Shown here in pieces: positions 30,948 through 42,232 of a stretch of DNA of 64,000 nt. The notes under the pieces were generated by a model that ran no database searches, had not been told where the DNA came from, and saw only the letters and a list, made by a program, of their open reading frames with translations. Within the stretch, counting starts at the first letter, position 1. Each line of letters starts with the position of its first letter. Origin of the DNA: Chelativorans petroleitrophicus (GTDB lineage Bacteria; Pseudomonadota; Alphaproteobacteria; Rhizobiales; Rhizobiaceae); contig NZ_JAODNV010000013.1 of the NCBI RefSeq assembly GCF_025398195.1, positions 104,182-168,181 on the forward strand, in the 5' to 3' direction. The translations under genes and the position numbers were made by a program.

Positions 30948-33164
30948 ATGCGGCTTTCCGCGTTGTTCAATTCTTTTGCCATAAAGGTCGTCATTCCGGT
31001 TTTCGCGGCGGTCGCGGCCGCGAGCTTTGCGGTGATAGGTCTTCTCTTATGGTCCAGCCAGGAGGCCGACCGGGTCGCGATGGAGCGGCAGGAACGGCTC
31101 ATGCAACTGGTCATCTCCCGTATGCAGGAGTCGATCGCCTACCAGCAGGAAAGCGTCACGGTCTGGGACGATGCCGTCGAGTATGTGAGGGCGGGCAAGG
31201 ATCTGGAATGGATCGACGATAATCTCGGGAGCTGGATGCACACCTATTTCGGCCATGACGCAGCCTACATCCTCGATTCGAAGAACGAGCTCGTTGCCGG
31301 CTTTTCCGCAAACGCGCGCACGGCAAGCGACGGCTTCGCCGCGCTCGCCCGCTCCATCACGCCGCTGCTGGAGGCGATGCGCAAGAAGATGCGCGCCGGA
31401 GACAGGGAGGGTGTGAGCGGCCGTTTCCTAAGCCCCGGGGTAACGGACCTGATGGTGGTCGACCGTCATCCGGCCATCGTCAGCGTCAAGCCGATCATTT
31501 CCGATACCGGCAAGATCAGGCAAACGCCCGGCGAGGAATATCTGCATGTGGCCGTGCGGTTTCTAGACGGCGACTTCCTGACGGAGCTCGAGAAGGACTA
31601 CCTGTTCGAGGGGATGCGCTTCACATGGACCGGCCGGGCCGAGGAGGGAGAGACAAGCCTGTCCTTCGCGACTGCCTCCGGCGAGGTGGTCGGCTTTTTC
31701 ATCTGGCAGCCGTATCGGCCGGGCATAGAGATGCTTTTCAGCGTTGCGCCGGTGCTTATGGTGATTCTCGTTCTGGTGCTGCTTACAGTCGCCGTGCTGC
31801 TCCTAGTGCTCAATCAGCGGTCCAGGAAGCTGGCGCAGAGCGAGGCGAGGATGCAGTATCTCGCGCTGCACGACCCGCTTACCGGCCTGCCCAACCGTGC
31901 GCTTTTCAACGAACGGTTCGACGCCACGCTCCGTCAGCTCCAGGGGACGGGAAAAATGGCGGCCCTGCTCTTCCTCGACCTCGACCGTTTCAAGCAGGTC
32001 AACGACACGCTCGGCCATCCCGCGGGCGACCTGGTGATCAAGGAACTGGCGGAACGGCTCAAGCGGCTCACGGGCGAGCGCGACACGATTGCTCGCATAG
32101 GCGGCGACGAGTTCATCGTGATCGTGCCGGAGCTGCGGCAGGCGGAGGAGGTGGAAATACTGTGCGAGCGGATCATCGAATCGATGCGCCGGCCCTTTGA
32201 GGTCGAAGGCCAGCAGGTCTTCTCCGGCGTGAGCATTGGCGTGGCTTTCGCACCCACGCATGGGGAGGAACGGACGGAACTCACCCGCAAGGCCGACATT
32301 GCTCTCTACCATGCCAAAAGCACAGGCCGAAGCCGCTACGCGATCTTCGGCTCGGCCATGGATGCCATGCTCAGGACGCGGCGTGAGATTGAGCACGACC
32401 TGCGGAAGGCGTTGGAGCGGTCCGGCGAGATCACGATCTATTACCAGCCCCGTTATGCCGCAACCGACCTGCGGATCACCGGCGTGGAAGCGCTGCTGCG
32501 CTGGAGGCATCCGTCCAAGGGCTGGCTCTCGCCATCGGTGTTCGTGTCCGTGGCCGAGGAGACGGGGCTGATCGAGGCACTCGGCGAGCGGGTGCTGCGG
32601 GAGGCCTGCAAGGCCGGCGCAATCTGGAGGGACGTGATCCTCTCGGTCAATACGTCGGTGATCGAGCTGTGCAAACCCGGCTATGCGGCCAGGGTGGCTG
32701 CCATCCTCGGCGAATGCGGCATGGACCCGGGACGACTTGAACTTGAGATCACCGAAAGCGTGCTCTCCGACGCCGACGGTCAGAGCGAGCTCAATATCAA
32801 GGCGCTGCGGCAGCTGGGTGTGAAGATCGCGCTCGACGACTTCGGCACCGGGTTTTCCTCGCTCGGCCGCCTGAAGCAGCTTCAGGTCGACCGGATCAAG
32901 ATCGACCGCAGTTTCGTCCACGGGTTCGGGCGCCTGGGCGGCGACGAGGCGATCGTGCAGGCGATGATCCATCTAGCCCATGCGAGGGGGCTTCGCACGA
33001 CAGCCGAGGGCGTGGAAACCCAGGAGCAGCGCGATCAGCTTACGCAGGCCGGTTGCGACGAGCTGCAGGGTTTCCTCTTCTCGCCGGCGCTTCCGCTCGA
33101 CGAGATCGATTCCCTTCTCGGGGTCACAAGAAGGAAACTCTCCGCGGTGGCGAGCGTGGCCTGA
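30948..33164 (+). CDS. Membrane sensor with CHASE4-like, GGDEF and EAL domains
   Basis: The 738-residue protein has two transmembrane helices (about residues 10-38 and 270-295) around a periplasmic CHASE4-like sensor (SVTVWDDAVEYVRAGKDLEW). The GGDEF domain keeps RIGGDEF and DLDRFKQVND. The EAL domain keeps VEALLRWRHP, LALDDFGTG-type IALDDFGTGFSSLGRL, IKIDRSF and AEGVET. Both cyclic di-GMP synthase and phosphodiesterase sites look intact. No RxxD inhibitory site precedes GGDEF. The ATG at 30948 is preferred over 30921. The signal sensed is unknown. Confidence 0.92.
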   Translation: MRLSALFNSFAIKVVIPVFAAVAAASFAVIGLLLWSSQEADRVAMERQERLMQLVISRMQESIAYQQESVTVWDDAVEYVRAGKDLEWIDDNLGSWMHTYFGHDAAYILDSKNELVAGFSANARTASDGFAALARSITPLLEAMRKKMRAGDREGVSGRFLSPGVTDLMVVDRHPAIVSVKPIISDTGKIRQTPGEEYLHVAVRFLDGDFLTELEKDYLFEGMRFTWTGRAEEGETSLSFATASGEVVGFFIWQPYRPGIEMLFSVAPVLMVILVLVLLTVAVLLLVLNQRSRKLAQSEARMQYLALHDPLTGLPNRALFNERFDATLRQLQGTGKMAALLFLDLDRFKQVNDTLGHPAGDLVIKELAERLKRLTGERDTIARIGGDEFIVIVPELRQAEEVEILCERIIESMRRPFEVEGQQVFSGVSIGVAFAPTHGEERTELTRKADIALYHAKSTGRSRYAIFGSAMDAMLRTRREIEHDLRKALERSGEITIYYQPRYAATDLRITGVEALLRWRHPSKGWLSPSVFVSVAEETGLIEALGERVLREACKAGAIWRDVILSVNTSVIELCKPGYAARVAAILGECGMDPGRLELEITESVLSDADGQSELNIKALRQLGVKIALDDFGTGFSSLGRLKQLQVDRIKIDRSFVHGFGRLGGDEAIVQAMIHLAHARGLRTTAEGVETQEQRDQLTQAGCDELQGFLFSPALPLDEIDSLLGVTRRKLSAVASVA

Positions 33165-33280
33165 GAACGGCCGGCGCAGGGCGGGGCGTACCCGGCTGTG
33201 AAAAGCGGGCATGGCGGCAATCGCGACTCGCGAAGAAGCGGCGAGTCGGATATGGACGGACAGCGGAGAACTCCGGGCCC

Positions 33281-35182
33281 ATGCGCTTTTCCAACAGTTT
33301 TCTCGACGAGATCAGAGATCGCGTGCCCATAAGCCAGGTGGTGGGCAGCCGCGTCACCTTCGACAAGCGCAAGACGAATGCGGCGCGGGGCGACTACTGG
33401 GCCTGCTGTCCCTTCCATGGGGAGAAGACGCCGAGTTTTCATTGCGAGGACCGCAAGGGGCGCTATCACTGCTTCGGATGCGGGGCTTCGGGCGATCACT
33501 TCCGCTTTTTGACCGAGCTTGATGGCCTGAGCTTTCCGGAAGCCGTGGAGCGGGTGGCCACGATGGCGGGCATTCCCATGCCCGCGCCCGACCCGGAGGC
33601 CGAACGCAGGGAGCAGCAGCGCGCGAGCCTCACGGATGTCATGGAACTCGCCGCCCGGTTCTTCCAGGATTGCCTGCACGGGCCACAGGGCGCAGAGGCG
33701 CGGGCCTATCTGCGCGGACGCGGCATCAGTGCCGCCACGCAGGAGGCGTTCCGGCTGGGCTACGCGCCGGACAGCCGCAACGCGCTGAAGGAATTCCTGG
33801 CCGGAAAGGGGATCACGAAAGCGCAGATAGAGGCGTGCGGTCTGGTGGTGAGCGGGCCGGACATTCCCGTCTCCTTCGACCGGTTCCGCGGGCGCATCAT
33901 GTTTCCCATCGAGGATACGCGAGGGCGCGTCATCGCTTTCGGGGGCAGGGCGCTTTCTGCCGACGTGCCGGCAAAGTACATGAACTCGCCCGACACGGAG
34001 CTCTTCCACAAGGGCAATGTGCTCTACAACCATGCGCGCGCCAGAAAGGCGGCCCGCGACGGCACGGTGATCGCGGTCGAGGGCTATATGGACGTGATCG
34101 CGCTCGCCCAGGCGGGGGTGGAGAATGCCGTTGCGCCCCTCGGCACCGCGCTGACGGAAAACCAGCTCGAACTCCTGTGGCGCATGGCGGGCGAGCCTGT
34201 ACTGTGCTTCGACGGCGACGATGCGGGCCTGCGCGCGGCGTGGCGGGCGGCGGACCTTGCGCTGCCTATGGTGCGGCCCGGCCGCTCCCTGCGCTTCGCC
34301 CTTCTGCCCGAAGGCAAGGACCCGGACGATCTGGTGCGGGAGGCGGGCCGGGAGGCGATGGACGGGCTGATCGCGGCGGCGCGGCCGCTGGCGGACATCC
34401 TGTGGATGCGCGAGACCGCCGGCCGCAGCTTCGACACGCCGGAACGGCGCGCCGAACTGGAGCAGAACCTGCGCGCTCTCACCTCACGCATCCGCGACGA
34501 AAGCGTGCGGCGCCACTATGCCCAGGAGCTGCGCGAGCGCGTGCAGAGCCACTTCGGGCCGGCCCAGCCCCGGTCGCGTGGCGGCTTCTCCCAGCAGCGG
34601 GGCCGATACGGCAGCGTGCCCGGCAGGCTGGCGGTTTCCGAGAGCCTCGCCCGTTCGGCCCTGGTGAAGGGCTCGGGCGGCATTATGCCGCTTCGCGAGG
34701 CGGCCATCATGGTGGCCCTCGTCAACCATCCCCTCCTGCTCGACGAGTATTTCGACCAGGTGGAGAAGCTGACGCTGGAGAGCGCCGACCTGAGGCGGCT
34801 GCGGGAGGTGCTGTTCGACGCGCTCGCCCATGATGCCTCGCACGAGCGCGGCGCGCTGAAGGCGGCGATCGCGAATGCGGGCCTGGAGGCGGTCTACGAG
34901 CGGGCCGAGATGCTGGTGCGGCGTGCGAATCAGTGGCCGGCCCTACCTGAGGCAGCGCTGGAGGATGCGCGCGAGGCGTTCCTGCAGGCGCTGCACTTGC
35001 ACTTGAGCGCGGGCACCCTAAATAGGGAGCTCAAAGCGGCCGAGCGGGCGCTCGCCGAGGAACCCACTGAGGAGAATTACCGCCGCCTCGTGGAGATACA
35101 GGCGGAACTGCGCAACATACAGGCGGCGGAAGCGCTCATCGAAGGGTTCGGACTGCTTTCCGGGCGCGTTGGGCGGTCTTAG
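33281..35182 (+). CDS. dnaG: DNA primase
   Basis: The 633-residue primase makes RNA primers at the replication fork. The N-terminal zinc ribbon is CCPFHGEKTPSFHC and YHCFGCGASGDHF. The RNA polymerase core follows with GGRALSADVPAKYMNSPDT, and the Toprim motifs VIAVEGYMDVIAL and CFDGDDAG are intact. The C-terminal helical domain that binds DnaB helicase is present. The ATG at 33281 gives the canonical MRFSNSFLDEIRDRVPISQVV start. It is followed by rpoD, the usual partner in the macromolecular synthesis operon. Confidence 0.97.
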   Translation: MRFSNSFLDEIRDRVPISQVVGSRVTFDKRKTNAARGDYWACCPFHGEKTPSFHCEDRKGRYHCFGCGASGDHFRFLTELDGLSFPEAVERVATMAGIPMPAPDPEAERREQQRASLTDVMELAARFFQDCLHGPQGAEARAYLRGRGISAATQEAFRLGYAPDSRNALKEFLAGKGITKAQIEACGLVVSGPDIPVSFDRFRGRIMFPIEDTRGRVIAFGGRALSADVPAKYMNSPDTELFHKGNVLYNHARARKAARDGTVIAVEGYMDVIALAQAGVENAVAPLGTALTENQLELLWRMAGEPVLCFDGDDAGLRAAWRAADLALPMVRPGRSLRFALLPEGKDPDDLVREAGREAMDGLIAAARPLADILWMRETAGRSFDTPERRAELEQNLRALTSRIRDESVRRHYAQELRERVQSHFGPAQPRSRGGFSQQRGRYGSVPGRLAVSESLARSALVKGSGGIMPLREAAIMVALVNHPLLLDEYFDQVEKLTLESADLRRLREVLFDALAHDASHERGALKAAIANAGLEAVYERAEMLVRRANQWPALPEAALEDAREAFLQALHLHLSAGTLNRELKAAERALAEEPTEENYRRLVEIQAELRNIQAAEALIEGFGLLSGRVGRS

Positions 35183-35500
35183 CAATGCAGGAGCGGATTG
35201 ACGGCGAAAGAGGCCGCGATTCGCTTTTTTGATGCGAATCATGGCAGAGCGGCTTGACCTCGGCGCGGTTTGAAGGAATCAGGGTCGATTCGACTCGGGT
35301 CCCGGCAGGAGGGACCCCATATGACAGTTGATGCCGCCGGATGATATGGAAAGGCGCCAAGAACGCCATAGATGTTCAGTCAGTTCGTATGCCCAGGGTT
35401 AATCGGGCTTTAACGCGGCGCGACTAGAGCCAGCGAAGTTGTGGATCGGTGGCGGCAGGGTCACCGTTCCTGCTGCGGTGCGGTTGGAGAAGGCAGAAAT
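35183..35500. other. dnaG-rpoD intergenic region
   Basis: This 318-base gap should carry an independent rpoD promoter. A TTGACC box lies near 35253 but without a convincing -10. No repeat or RNA gene is recognised. Confidence 0.4.
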
Positions 35501-37498
<1,998 letters not shown>

Positions 37499-37507
37499 GG
37501 AGCGATT

Positions 37508-37553
37508 CCCGGAAAAGCGGATACCGGTTTTCCGTCCGGAATTGCGAAATGAC
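37508..37553 (+). repeat. Dispersed palindromic repeat, copy 2
   Basis: The core GGAAAAGCGGATACCGG then TTTTCC is an almost perfect palindrome (one mismatch in ten-base arms). It shares its tail with copy 1 and sits between the rpoD stop and its terminator. Confidence 0.7.
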
Positions 37554-37561
37554 CTAGAAAC

Positions 37562-37588
37562 AAAAACCCGGCTTCGGCCGGGTTTTTG
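37562..37588 (+). terminator. Intrinsic terminator of rpoD
   Basis: A stem ACCCGGC / GCCGGGT with a TTCG loop is flanked by A-rich and T-rich runs (AAAAACCCGG ... GGGTTTTTG). The A/T runs allow termination in both directions. Confidence 0.85.
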
Positions 37589-37740
37589 CTTCATGCTGGC
37601 TCCGTTCAACCCGGGATGATGCGGTTTCCATCACGCCTTGCGGTCGCAAGGCGGCAGGTTCATAGTTCGATCCGGCGCGGGGCGAAGACCGGCGCCTGAG
37701 GGAGGATTATTCTGCGTCACGGCGCCGGAGGAGGTGTGTC

Positions 37741-38034
37741 GTGACCACTTACATTGTACTTGTGACCTGGACGGAACAGGGCATGAAGAGCGTGCGCGAG
37801 TCGCCGCGGCGGCTCGATGCGGCGAAGGCTCTGCTTCAGGAAATGGGCGGCTCGTTTCAAGGCTTCTACCTGACCATGGGCGCATACGACTTGGTTGCCA
37901 TTTGCGAAGCCCCGGATGACGCTGTTGCGGCCCGCTTTTCCCTCACACTTGGAGCTCAGGGCTACGTGAAGACGTGCACGCTGAAGGCGTTCCCCGAGGA
38001 CGCATACCGCGAGATCATCCGTTCACTGGGCTGA
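37741..38034 (+). CDS. GYD domain protein
   Basis: The 97-residue protein starts at a GTG (MTTYIVLVTWTEQGMKSVRE) and carries MGGSFQGFYLTMGAYDLVAI, which fits the GYD family pattern (GxYDxV). GYD proteins are small ferredoxin-fold dimers of unknown function. It lies 31 bases before the YjbQ gene on the same strand, so co-transcription is likely. Confidence 0.88.
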   Translation: MTTYIVLVTWTEQGMKSVRESPRRLDAAKALLQEMGGSFQGFYLTMGAYDLVAICEAPDDAVAARFSLTLGAQGYVKTCTLKAFPEDAYREIIRSLG

Positions 38035-38065
38035 CGGTGCCCGCCTTGACAGGCGCGTCGTCGCG

Positions 38066-38500
38066 ATGCACGACCGGGGCATGGCCCAGACGCGCCTGAC
38101 AATCGCCACCTCCGGAGCCGGCCTCTACGAATTCACCGAGGAGGCGGCGGATTTCGTGCGCCGGTGCAAGGCGGAGGAGGGGCTTCTGACGGTCTTTGTC
38201 CGTCATACGTCCTGTTCGCTGATCATCCAGGAAAACGCGGACCCGGATGTGCAGCGCGATCTCCAAGCGTTTTTCCGCCGGCTGGTACCGCCATCGGACG
38301 ACCCATCCATGGGCTGGATCACACACCGCCTGGAAGGGCCGGACGACATGCCCGCGCACATCAAGGCAGCACTGACCCAGACCTCAATCGGGATCCCAGT
38401 CGCGGGCGGGCGCATGCTTCTCGGCACCTGGCAGGGTATCTATCTGTTCGAGCACCGTGCGCGTCCGCACAGGCGCGAGGTGGTGCTGCATCTGAGTTGA
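38066..38500 (+). CDS. YjbQ (UPF0047) family protein
   Basis: The 144-residue protein contains VFVRHTSCSLIIQENADPDV and PAHIKAALTQTSIGIPVAGG then MLLGTWQGIYLFEHRARPHR. These are the conserved His/Asn/Gly motifs of YjbQ. E. coli YjbQ shows weak thiamine-phosphate synthase activity, but the biological role is unclear. A second start at 38081 is possible. It follows the GYD gene. Confidence 0.92.
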   Translation: MHDRGMAQTRLTIATSGAGLYEFTEEAADFVRRCKAEEGLLTVFVRHTSCSLIIQENADPDVQRDLQAFFRRLVPPSDDPSMGWITHRLEGPDDMPAHIKAALTQTSIGIPVAGGRMLLGTWQGIYLFEHRARPHRREVVLHLS

Positions 38501-38573
38501 GGCCGGACTGGCCGCCCGCGCGCATCCGCGCTAGATAACCAGGCGTTTCGTGGAAATGCCGGGATTGTCTAAC

Positions 38574-38612
38574 GTTTTGATTGCGGAAAACCGGTAGCCA
38601 CTTTTTCTGGAA
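38574..38612 (-). repeat. Dispersed palindromic repeat, copy 3 (inverted)
   Basis: The reverse strand reads AGAAAAAGTGGCTACCGG then TTTTCCGCAATCAAAAC, matching copies 1 and 2 in core and tail. It lies directly upstream of the HlyU-like gene. Confidence 0.65.
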
Positions 38613-38649
38613 CTGCGCTAGGTTCCTGCGATGGGCAAGGGAGAGAACC

Positions 38650-38934
38650 ATGTCATTTCTGAAACGGCTTTTCGGCGGCGGAGGCAAGGACGGTGAGGCG
38701 GAGACGGTCGGCCAGCCGGCCGAACACAAGGGCTTCACCATTCGTGCCACGCCGTTCCGCCAGGACGGGCAGTACCAGACCTGCGGGGTCATCTCCAAGA
38801 CTGTGGACGGGGAGACGAAGGAGCATCGCTTCGTGCGCGCCGACCGCTTCCCGAGCCCGGACCTCGCCGCCGAGCATGCGGTGCGCAAGGGCAAGCAGAT
38901 CATCGACGAGCAGGGCGACGCGATCTTCCGGTAA
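38650..38934 (+). CDS. HlyU family protein
   Basis: The 94-residue protein starts MSFLKRLFGGGGKDGEAETV at the ATG at 38650, with AAGGGAGAG upstream. The segment HKGFTIRATPFRQDGQYQTC and the end GKQIIDEQGDAIFR fit the HlyU family. Vibrio HlyU is a transcriptional activator, but many rhizobial members have no tested role and this one has no clear DNA-binding helix. It stands alone. Confidence 0.8.
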   Translation: MSFLKRLFGGGGKDGEAETVGQPAEHKGFTIRATPFRQDGQYQTCGVISKTVDGETKEHRFVRADRFPSPDLAAEHAVRKGKQIIDEQGDAIFR

Positions 38935-38990
38935 AGGACGATGATTGGAGGCGGGACTTGAAACTCGGCAGTTCATGAAGCCGCTTACTG

Positions 38991-39584
38991 TCAATTCCTG
39001 CCTAGCGCGCGAATGAGCGCGGCGAGAACCGTACGAAAGCTTTCCGCATCCGCTCCCGTTTCGATTGCTAGCGCCGCGCGATCATAGGCGGCGGCCAGAA
39101 GGGCTGTAAGCGGCTCCAGCGGCAGAGCACGAACGGCGCCTGCCTGCATCGCAGCCGCCAAGCCGTCCCGCAGCGTGCGGTTGCCGTGCCGTCCGTCTAT
39201 TTCGTCCATTACGGCGCGCCCGAGCACCGCCGGCCCGTCGAGCAGAAGCAGGCGGGTGCGGCCCGGCACAGCCATTGCCGCCAGGAACGCATCACCGCCG
39301 AGGGTCAGTGCTTCGGCCGGTGAGGACGCTCTGCCGGCTTGTCTTTCGATTTCTTCGGCCACCCGTTGCGCCTCGCGCTCGACCACGGCCTTGAAGAGCG
39401 CCTGCTTGTCAGCGAAGTGATGGTAGAGCGCGCCGCGTGTCAGTCCCGCCGCGGCGACGATTTCCGGCGTACTCGTTTCCGCATAGGATTTCTCCACAAA
39501 GAGCTGGCGTGCCGCTTCGATCAGCTTCTCACGGGTTTCATCAGAGCGTTCACGGTTAGAACGCCGGACGGTTCGTTGTTGCAT
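38991..39584 (-). CDS. TetR/AcrR family regulator
   Basis: The 197-residue repressor has the TetR helix-turn-helix (REKLIEAARQLFVEKSYAET, AAGLTRGALYHHFADKQALF) and a variable ligand-binding domain. The ATG at 39584 is used; an in-frame ATG at 39599 would start inside a perfect dyad. It is divergent from a VOC-family gene, and two 17-bp dyads lie in the 72-base gap. Control of itself and of the VOC gene is therefore likely. The ligand is unknown. Confidence 0.9.
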   Translation of the reverse strand: MQQRTVRRSNRERSDETREKLIEAARQLFVEKSYAETSTPEIVAAAGLTRGALYHHFADKQALFKAVVEREAQRVAEEIERQAGRASSPAEALTLGGDAFLAAMAVPGRTRLLLLDGPAVLGRAVMDEIDGRHGNRTLRDGLAAAMQAGAVRALPLEPLTALLAAAYDRAALAIETGADAESFRTVLAALIRALGRN

Positions 39585-39601
39585 ACATGCAGCCTGCATG
39601 T
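39585..39601. promoter_or_regulatory. Perfect 17-bp dyad, candidate TetR operator 1
   Basis: ACATGCAG-C-CTGCATGT is an exact palindrome with a single central base. It overlaps or abuts the TetR start codon. Confidence 0.55.
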
Positions 39602-39610
39602 TAATTACTG

Positions 39611-39627
39611 ATACATTCAGAATGTAT
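39611..39627. promoter_or_regulatory. Perfect 17-bp dyad, candidate TetR operator 2
   Basis: ATACATTC-A-GAATGTAT is an exact palindrome. Its centre is 26 bases from that of operator 1, and it lies 30 bases before the VOC start codon. Confidence 0.6.
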
Positions 39628-39656
39628 GTTTCTTCGGAAGGGAACGGAAGCCCGGT

Positions 39657-40064
39657 ATGAAGACCACCAGCTATTATCCAGTGATTCTGACGAGGGATGT
39701 GGCGGGCACCGCCGCCTTCTGGCGCGAGCATTTCCGCTTCGAGACGAGGTTTGAGAGCGACTGGTATGTGCATCTTCAGTCGCGCGAGGACGAGAGCGTC
39801 AATCTGGCCATTCTTGAAGGAACTCATGAGACCATCCCGGAACCGGGCAGGGGGCGGGTAGCCGGGCTGATACTGAACTTCGAGGTGGAGGATGCCGATG
39901 CCGAGTACCAGCGGGCGAGGGCCGCGGGCCTGCCGATCCTTCTCGACCTGCGCGACGAGGAATTCGGGCAGCGCCACTTCATCACGTCCGATCCGAACGG
40001 CGTCCTGATCGATGTGATCAAGCCCATCCCGCCGTCGCCCGCATTCGCCGCGCAATACAGGTAA
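39657..40064 (+). CDS. VOC (glyoxalase/bleomycin-resistance) family protein
   Basis: The 135-residue protein has the paired beta-alpha-beta pattern of vicinal oxygen chelate proteins ([20 protein letters not shown], then [20 protein letters not shown], then [19 protein letters not shown]). Conserved metal-ligand positions are only partly kept. Substrate is unknown; detoxification or resistance is possible. It is divergent from and probably repressed by the TetR regulator. Confidence 0.85.
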   Translation: MKTTSYYPVILTRDVAGTAAFWREHFRFETRFESDWYVHLQSREDESVNLAILEGTHETIPEPGRGRVAGLILNFEVEDADAEYQRARAAGLPILLDLRDEEFGQRHFITSDPNGVLIDVIKPIPPSPAFAAQYR

Positions 40065-40112
40065 CCGCTGCCCGCCAGGCTACGGGTGGGCCTAGAGGGA
40101 GAGGGGACGCGC

Positions 40113-40574
40113 TTAGCGGCCGAACGTCTCGCCGGGTTCGGAGCCGACGATCTCCACCAGCTCCAGATCGAAGATCAGGTCCTGGCCCGCTAGCGGGTGG
40201 TTTGCGTCGACGGTCACCTGGTTTTCGTCGAGATCGATCACGGTGAGCGGGATCTGCCGGCCTTCCCGCGTGGTTGCGGTAAGGCGGCTGCCAAGCTCGA
40301 GATCGAGATCGTCCGGCAACGAGTCGCGCGGGACGGATTGCACCTGGCGCTCGTCGCGCGCGCCGTAGGCTTCCTCCGCGGGCACCGTCACCGTGGACTT
40401 CTGTCCGACTTCCATACCTTCGACGTGCTTTTCCAGGCCGGGGATGATCTGGCCGCTTCCCACCTGGAACTCGAGCGGTTCGCGGCCTTGCGAAGAATCG
40501 AATTCCGTCCCGTCAGTGAGCCGCCCCGTGTAGTGGACGCGAACGACATCGCCGGTCTTGGCCTGCCTCATCAT
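40113..40574 (-). CDS. FKBP-type peptidyl-prolyl isomerase, SlyD-like
   Basis: The 153-residue protein has VRVHYTGRLTDGTEFDSSQG and PLEFQVGSGQIIPGLEKHVE of the FKBP fold. The insert-in-flap (VPAEEAYGARDERQVQSVPRDSL) and VTVDANHPLAGQDLIFDLEL are typical of SlyD/FkpB enzymes. It lacks the His-rich metal-binding tail of E. coli SlyD. It is cytoplasmic, as there is no signal peptide. Role: proline isomerisation and chaperone activity. Confidence 0.93.
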   Translation of the reverse strand: MMRQAKTGDVVRVHYTGRLTDGTEFDSSQGREPLEFQVGSGQIIPGLEKHVEGMEVGQKSTVTVPAEEAYGARDERQVQSVPRDSLPDDLDLELGSRLTATTREGRQIPLTVIDLDENQVTVDANHPLAGQDLIFDLELVEIVGSEPGETFGR

Positions 40575-40836
40575 GCCTCTCCCTTCGCGTCGGCCGAAGA
40601 CCCGCCGGGCGGGTCTTTACCAGTTCGAGCACCGATCTGACGATCGCCGCCGGAACTGGGAACTCCAGCCGAAAAATCCGCTCTTGGTTCCGGTGCGGAT
40701 CTGTCGCATCTCTGCTCCAAATCCGCACCGGCCACCAGCCGTTGCAAACCGGGGTTCGCTACAGCATCCGATAAGGCTAGGGCGGCGCTCAGGGAGGTAA
40801 AGCCCTGAGCGTGAAATTTTTCGCGAAGGGCCGGCG

Positions 40837-41262
40837 CTATTTGCCGACAATGGCCCATTCAAAGCCGAAGGGATCGCGAAGCTGGCCGTAGCGGTCGCCC
40901 CAGAACATCTTTTCAAGCGGCATGACGATCTCCATGCCCTCGGCCTTCGAGGCCCGGTTCCACCAGAAGTCCACATCATCGACGCAGAGGGTGAGCGTGA
41001 CGCCGGCAGGCTTGGCGGCCGGCTGGCCGTATTCGGGATAGGGGTCGCTCATCATCACGGAGCCGCCGTTGATGTAGAGGTGGAGGTACATGGTGCGGCC
41101 CTGCTCGTCCTCCGGATAGCTGGCGACCTCCTTCGCGCCGAACGCATTCTCGTAAAAGGCGGCCGCCTTCCTGGCGCCCTCCACCATCAGGTAAGAGATC
41201 ACGCCGCCGCGCGGTTCTCCGGTTTCTCCAGGGGCGATCTGGATCGGCGAGGTTTCCGACAT
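40837..41262 (-). CDS. VOC family protein, PhnB-like
   Basis: The 141-residue protein (GGVISYLMVEGARKAAAFYE, NAFGAKEVASYPEDEQGRTM, DRYGQLRDPFGFEWAIVGK) is of the PhnB/3-demethylubiquinone methyltransferase-like VOC subgroup. The ATG at 41262 has GGAGGAAG upstream. It is the fourth gene in the same direction after the DGPF protein, ECF sigma factor and DUF899 genes, a gene set often grouped with ECF42 sigma factors. The substrate is unknown. Confidence 0.85.
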   Translation of the reverse strand: MSETSPIQIAPGETGEPRGGVISYLMVEGARKAAAFYENAFGAKEVASYPEDEQGRTMYLHLYINGGSVMMSDPYPEYGQPAAKPAGVTLTLCVDDVDFWWNRASKAEGMEIVMPLEKMFWGDRYGQLRDPFGFEWAIVGK

Positions 41263-41478
41263 GTCTTCCTCCAGGGTTTTGCATGAGGTCCGCTTGCCGG
41301 ACCTTAGCCGAGGACGAACGGCAGCACGGGAATCCGACAGGCCGGAAAATTCACAGAGGCGCGCTTGTACGCGCAAGGTGGAAAGCGTGCCGCAGGCGAT
41401 CATGGACGAAGTGCTGGCCCGGCTCGCGCCGATTTTCGAGTGAGGCCAGGGCAGCCATCGCCCGCTGCCGGCCTCGCG

Positions 41479-42201
41479 TCAGGCCCCTGCTTCCTCCGGA
41501 TATTCGTCGTGGCGCTTTACCCAGCCCATCATCAGACCCGGCGCCGTTTCGTTGCGGCCCAAAGGGGCCATGTCGAGCAGCATGTAGGCGCTGAGCACCT
41601 CCTCGCCGCCGCGGGCATATTGCGAGTAGGTGTGATACACGGTGCCGTCCGCATCCTTATAGAATGCGCTCGCGCCCGGCAGCTCGTCATAGGCGTCCTT
41701 CCCGTCGATTTCCCGGAAATTGTAGAAGACCTTGCCGTTCTCCAGCGCTTCCTTCGGGAAGGAGACGTGGAAATCGTAATTGAAGTCGTTGCGGTAGGAT
41801 GAGGCGAAGCTGAAGCGCCAGCCCATGCGCCTGCGGTAGGCTTCGAGCTTTTCGATGGGGGCGCGGGCGATGGCGACATAGGTGACATCATGGTGCTTCA
41901 GGTGCTGGTAGGCGGCGTCCGCGTGGTCGGCGCCGAAGGAGCAGCCTACGCAGCCCGCTTCCCAGTCGGGGCCGAACATGAAATGCTGGACAAGGAGCTG
42001 GCTGCGGCCCTCGAAGAGGTCGGCAAGCGTCTTCGGGCCGCCGACGGTGTCGAAGACATATTCCTTTTCGACCTTCACCCAGGGCAGGGCGAGTCGCTCG
42101 GCATTGATCTGGTCGCGCAGGCGGGTGAGCTGCTTTTCCTTTTCCAGAAGCGCCTTGCGCGCGGCAAGCCACTCCTGCCGTGTTGCGATCCGATGTTCCA
42201 T
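41479..42201 (-). CDS. DUF899 family thioredoxin-like protein
   Basis: The 240-residue protein begins MEHRIATRQEWLAARKALLE. It shows the DUF899 hallmarks FMFGPDWEAGCVGCSFGADH (with a CxxC-like pair), FSFASSYRNDFNYDFHVSF and FYKDADGTVYHTYSQYARGG. The fold is thioredoxin-like; the function is not established. It starts 31 bases after the sigma factor stop and is probably in the same operon. Confidence 0.9.
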   Translation of the reverse strand: MEHRIATRQEWLAARKALLEKEKQLTRLRDQINAERLALPWVKVEKEYVFDTVGGPKTLADLFEGRSQLLVQHFMFGPDWEAGCVGCSFGADHADAAYQHLKHHDVTYVAIARAPIEKLEAYRRRMGWRFSFASSYRNDFNYDFHVSFPKEALENGKVFYNFREIDGKDAYDELPGASAFYKDADGTVYHTYSQYARGGEEVLSAYMLLDMAPLGRNETAPGLMMGWVKRHDEYPEEAGA

Positions 42202-42232
42202 CTTTCTTCCTCCTCCCTTCTTACGAAGCTGA

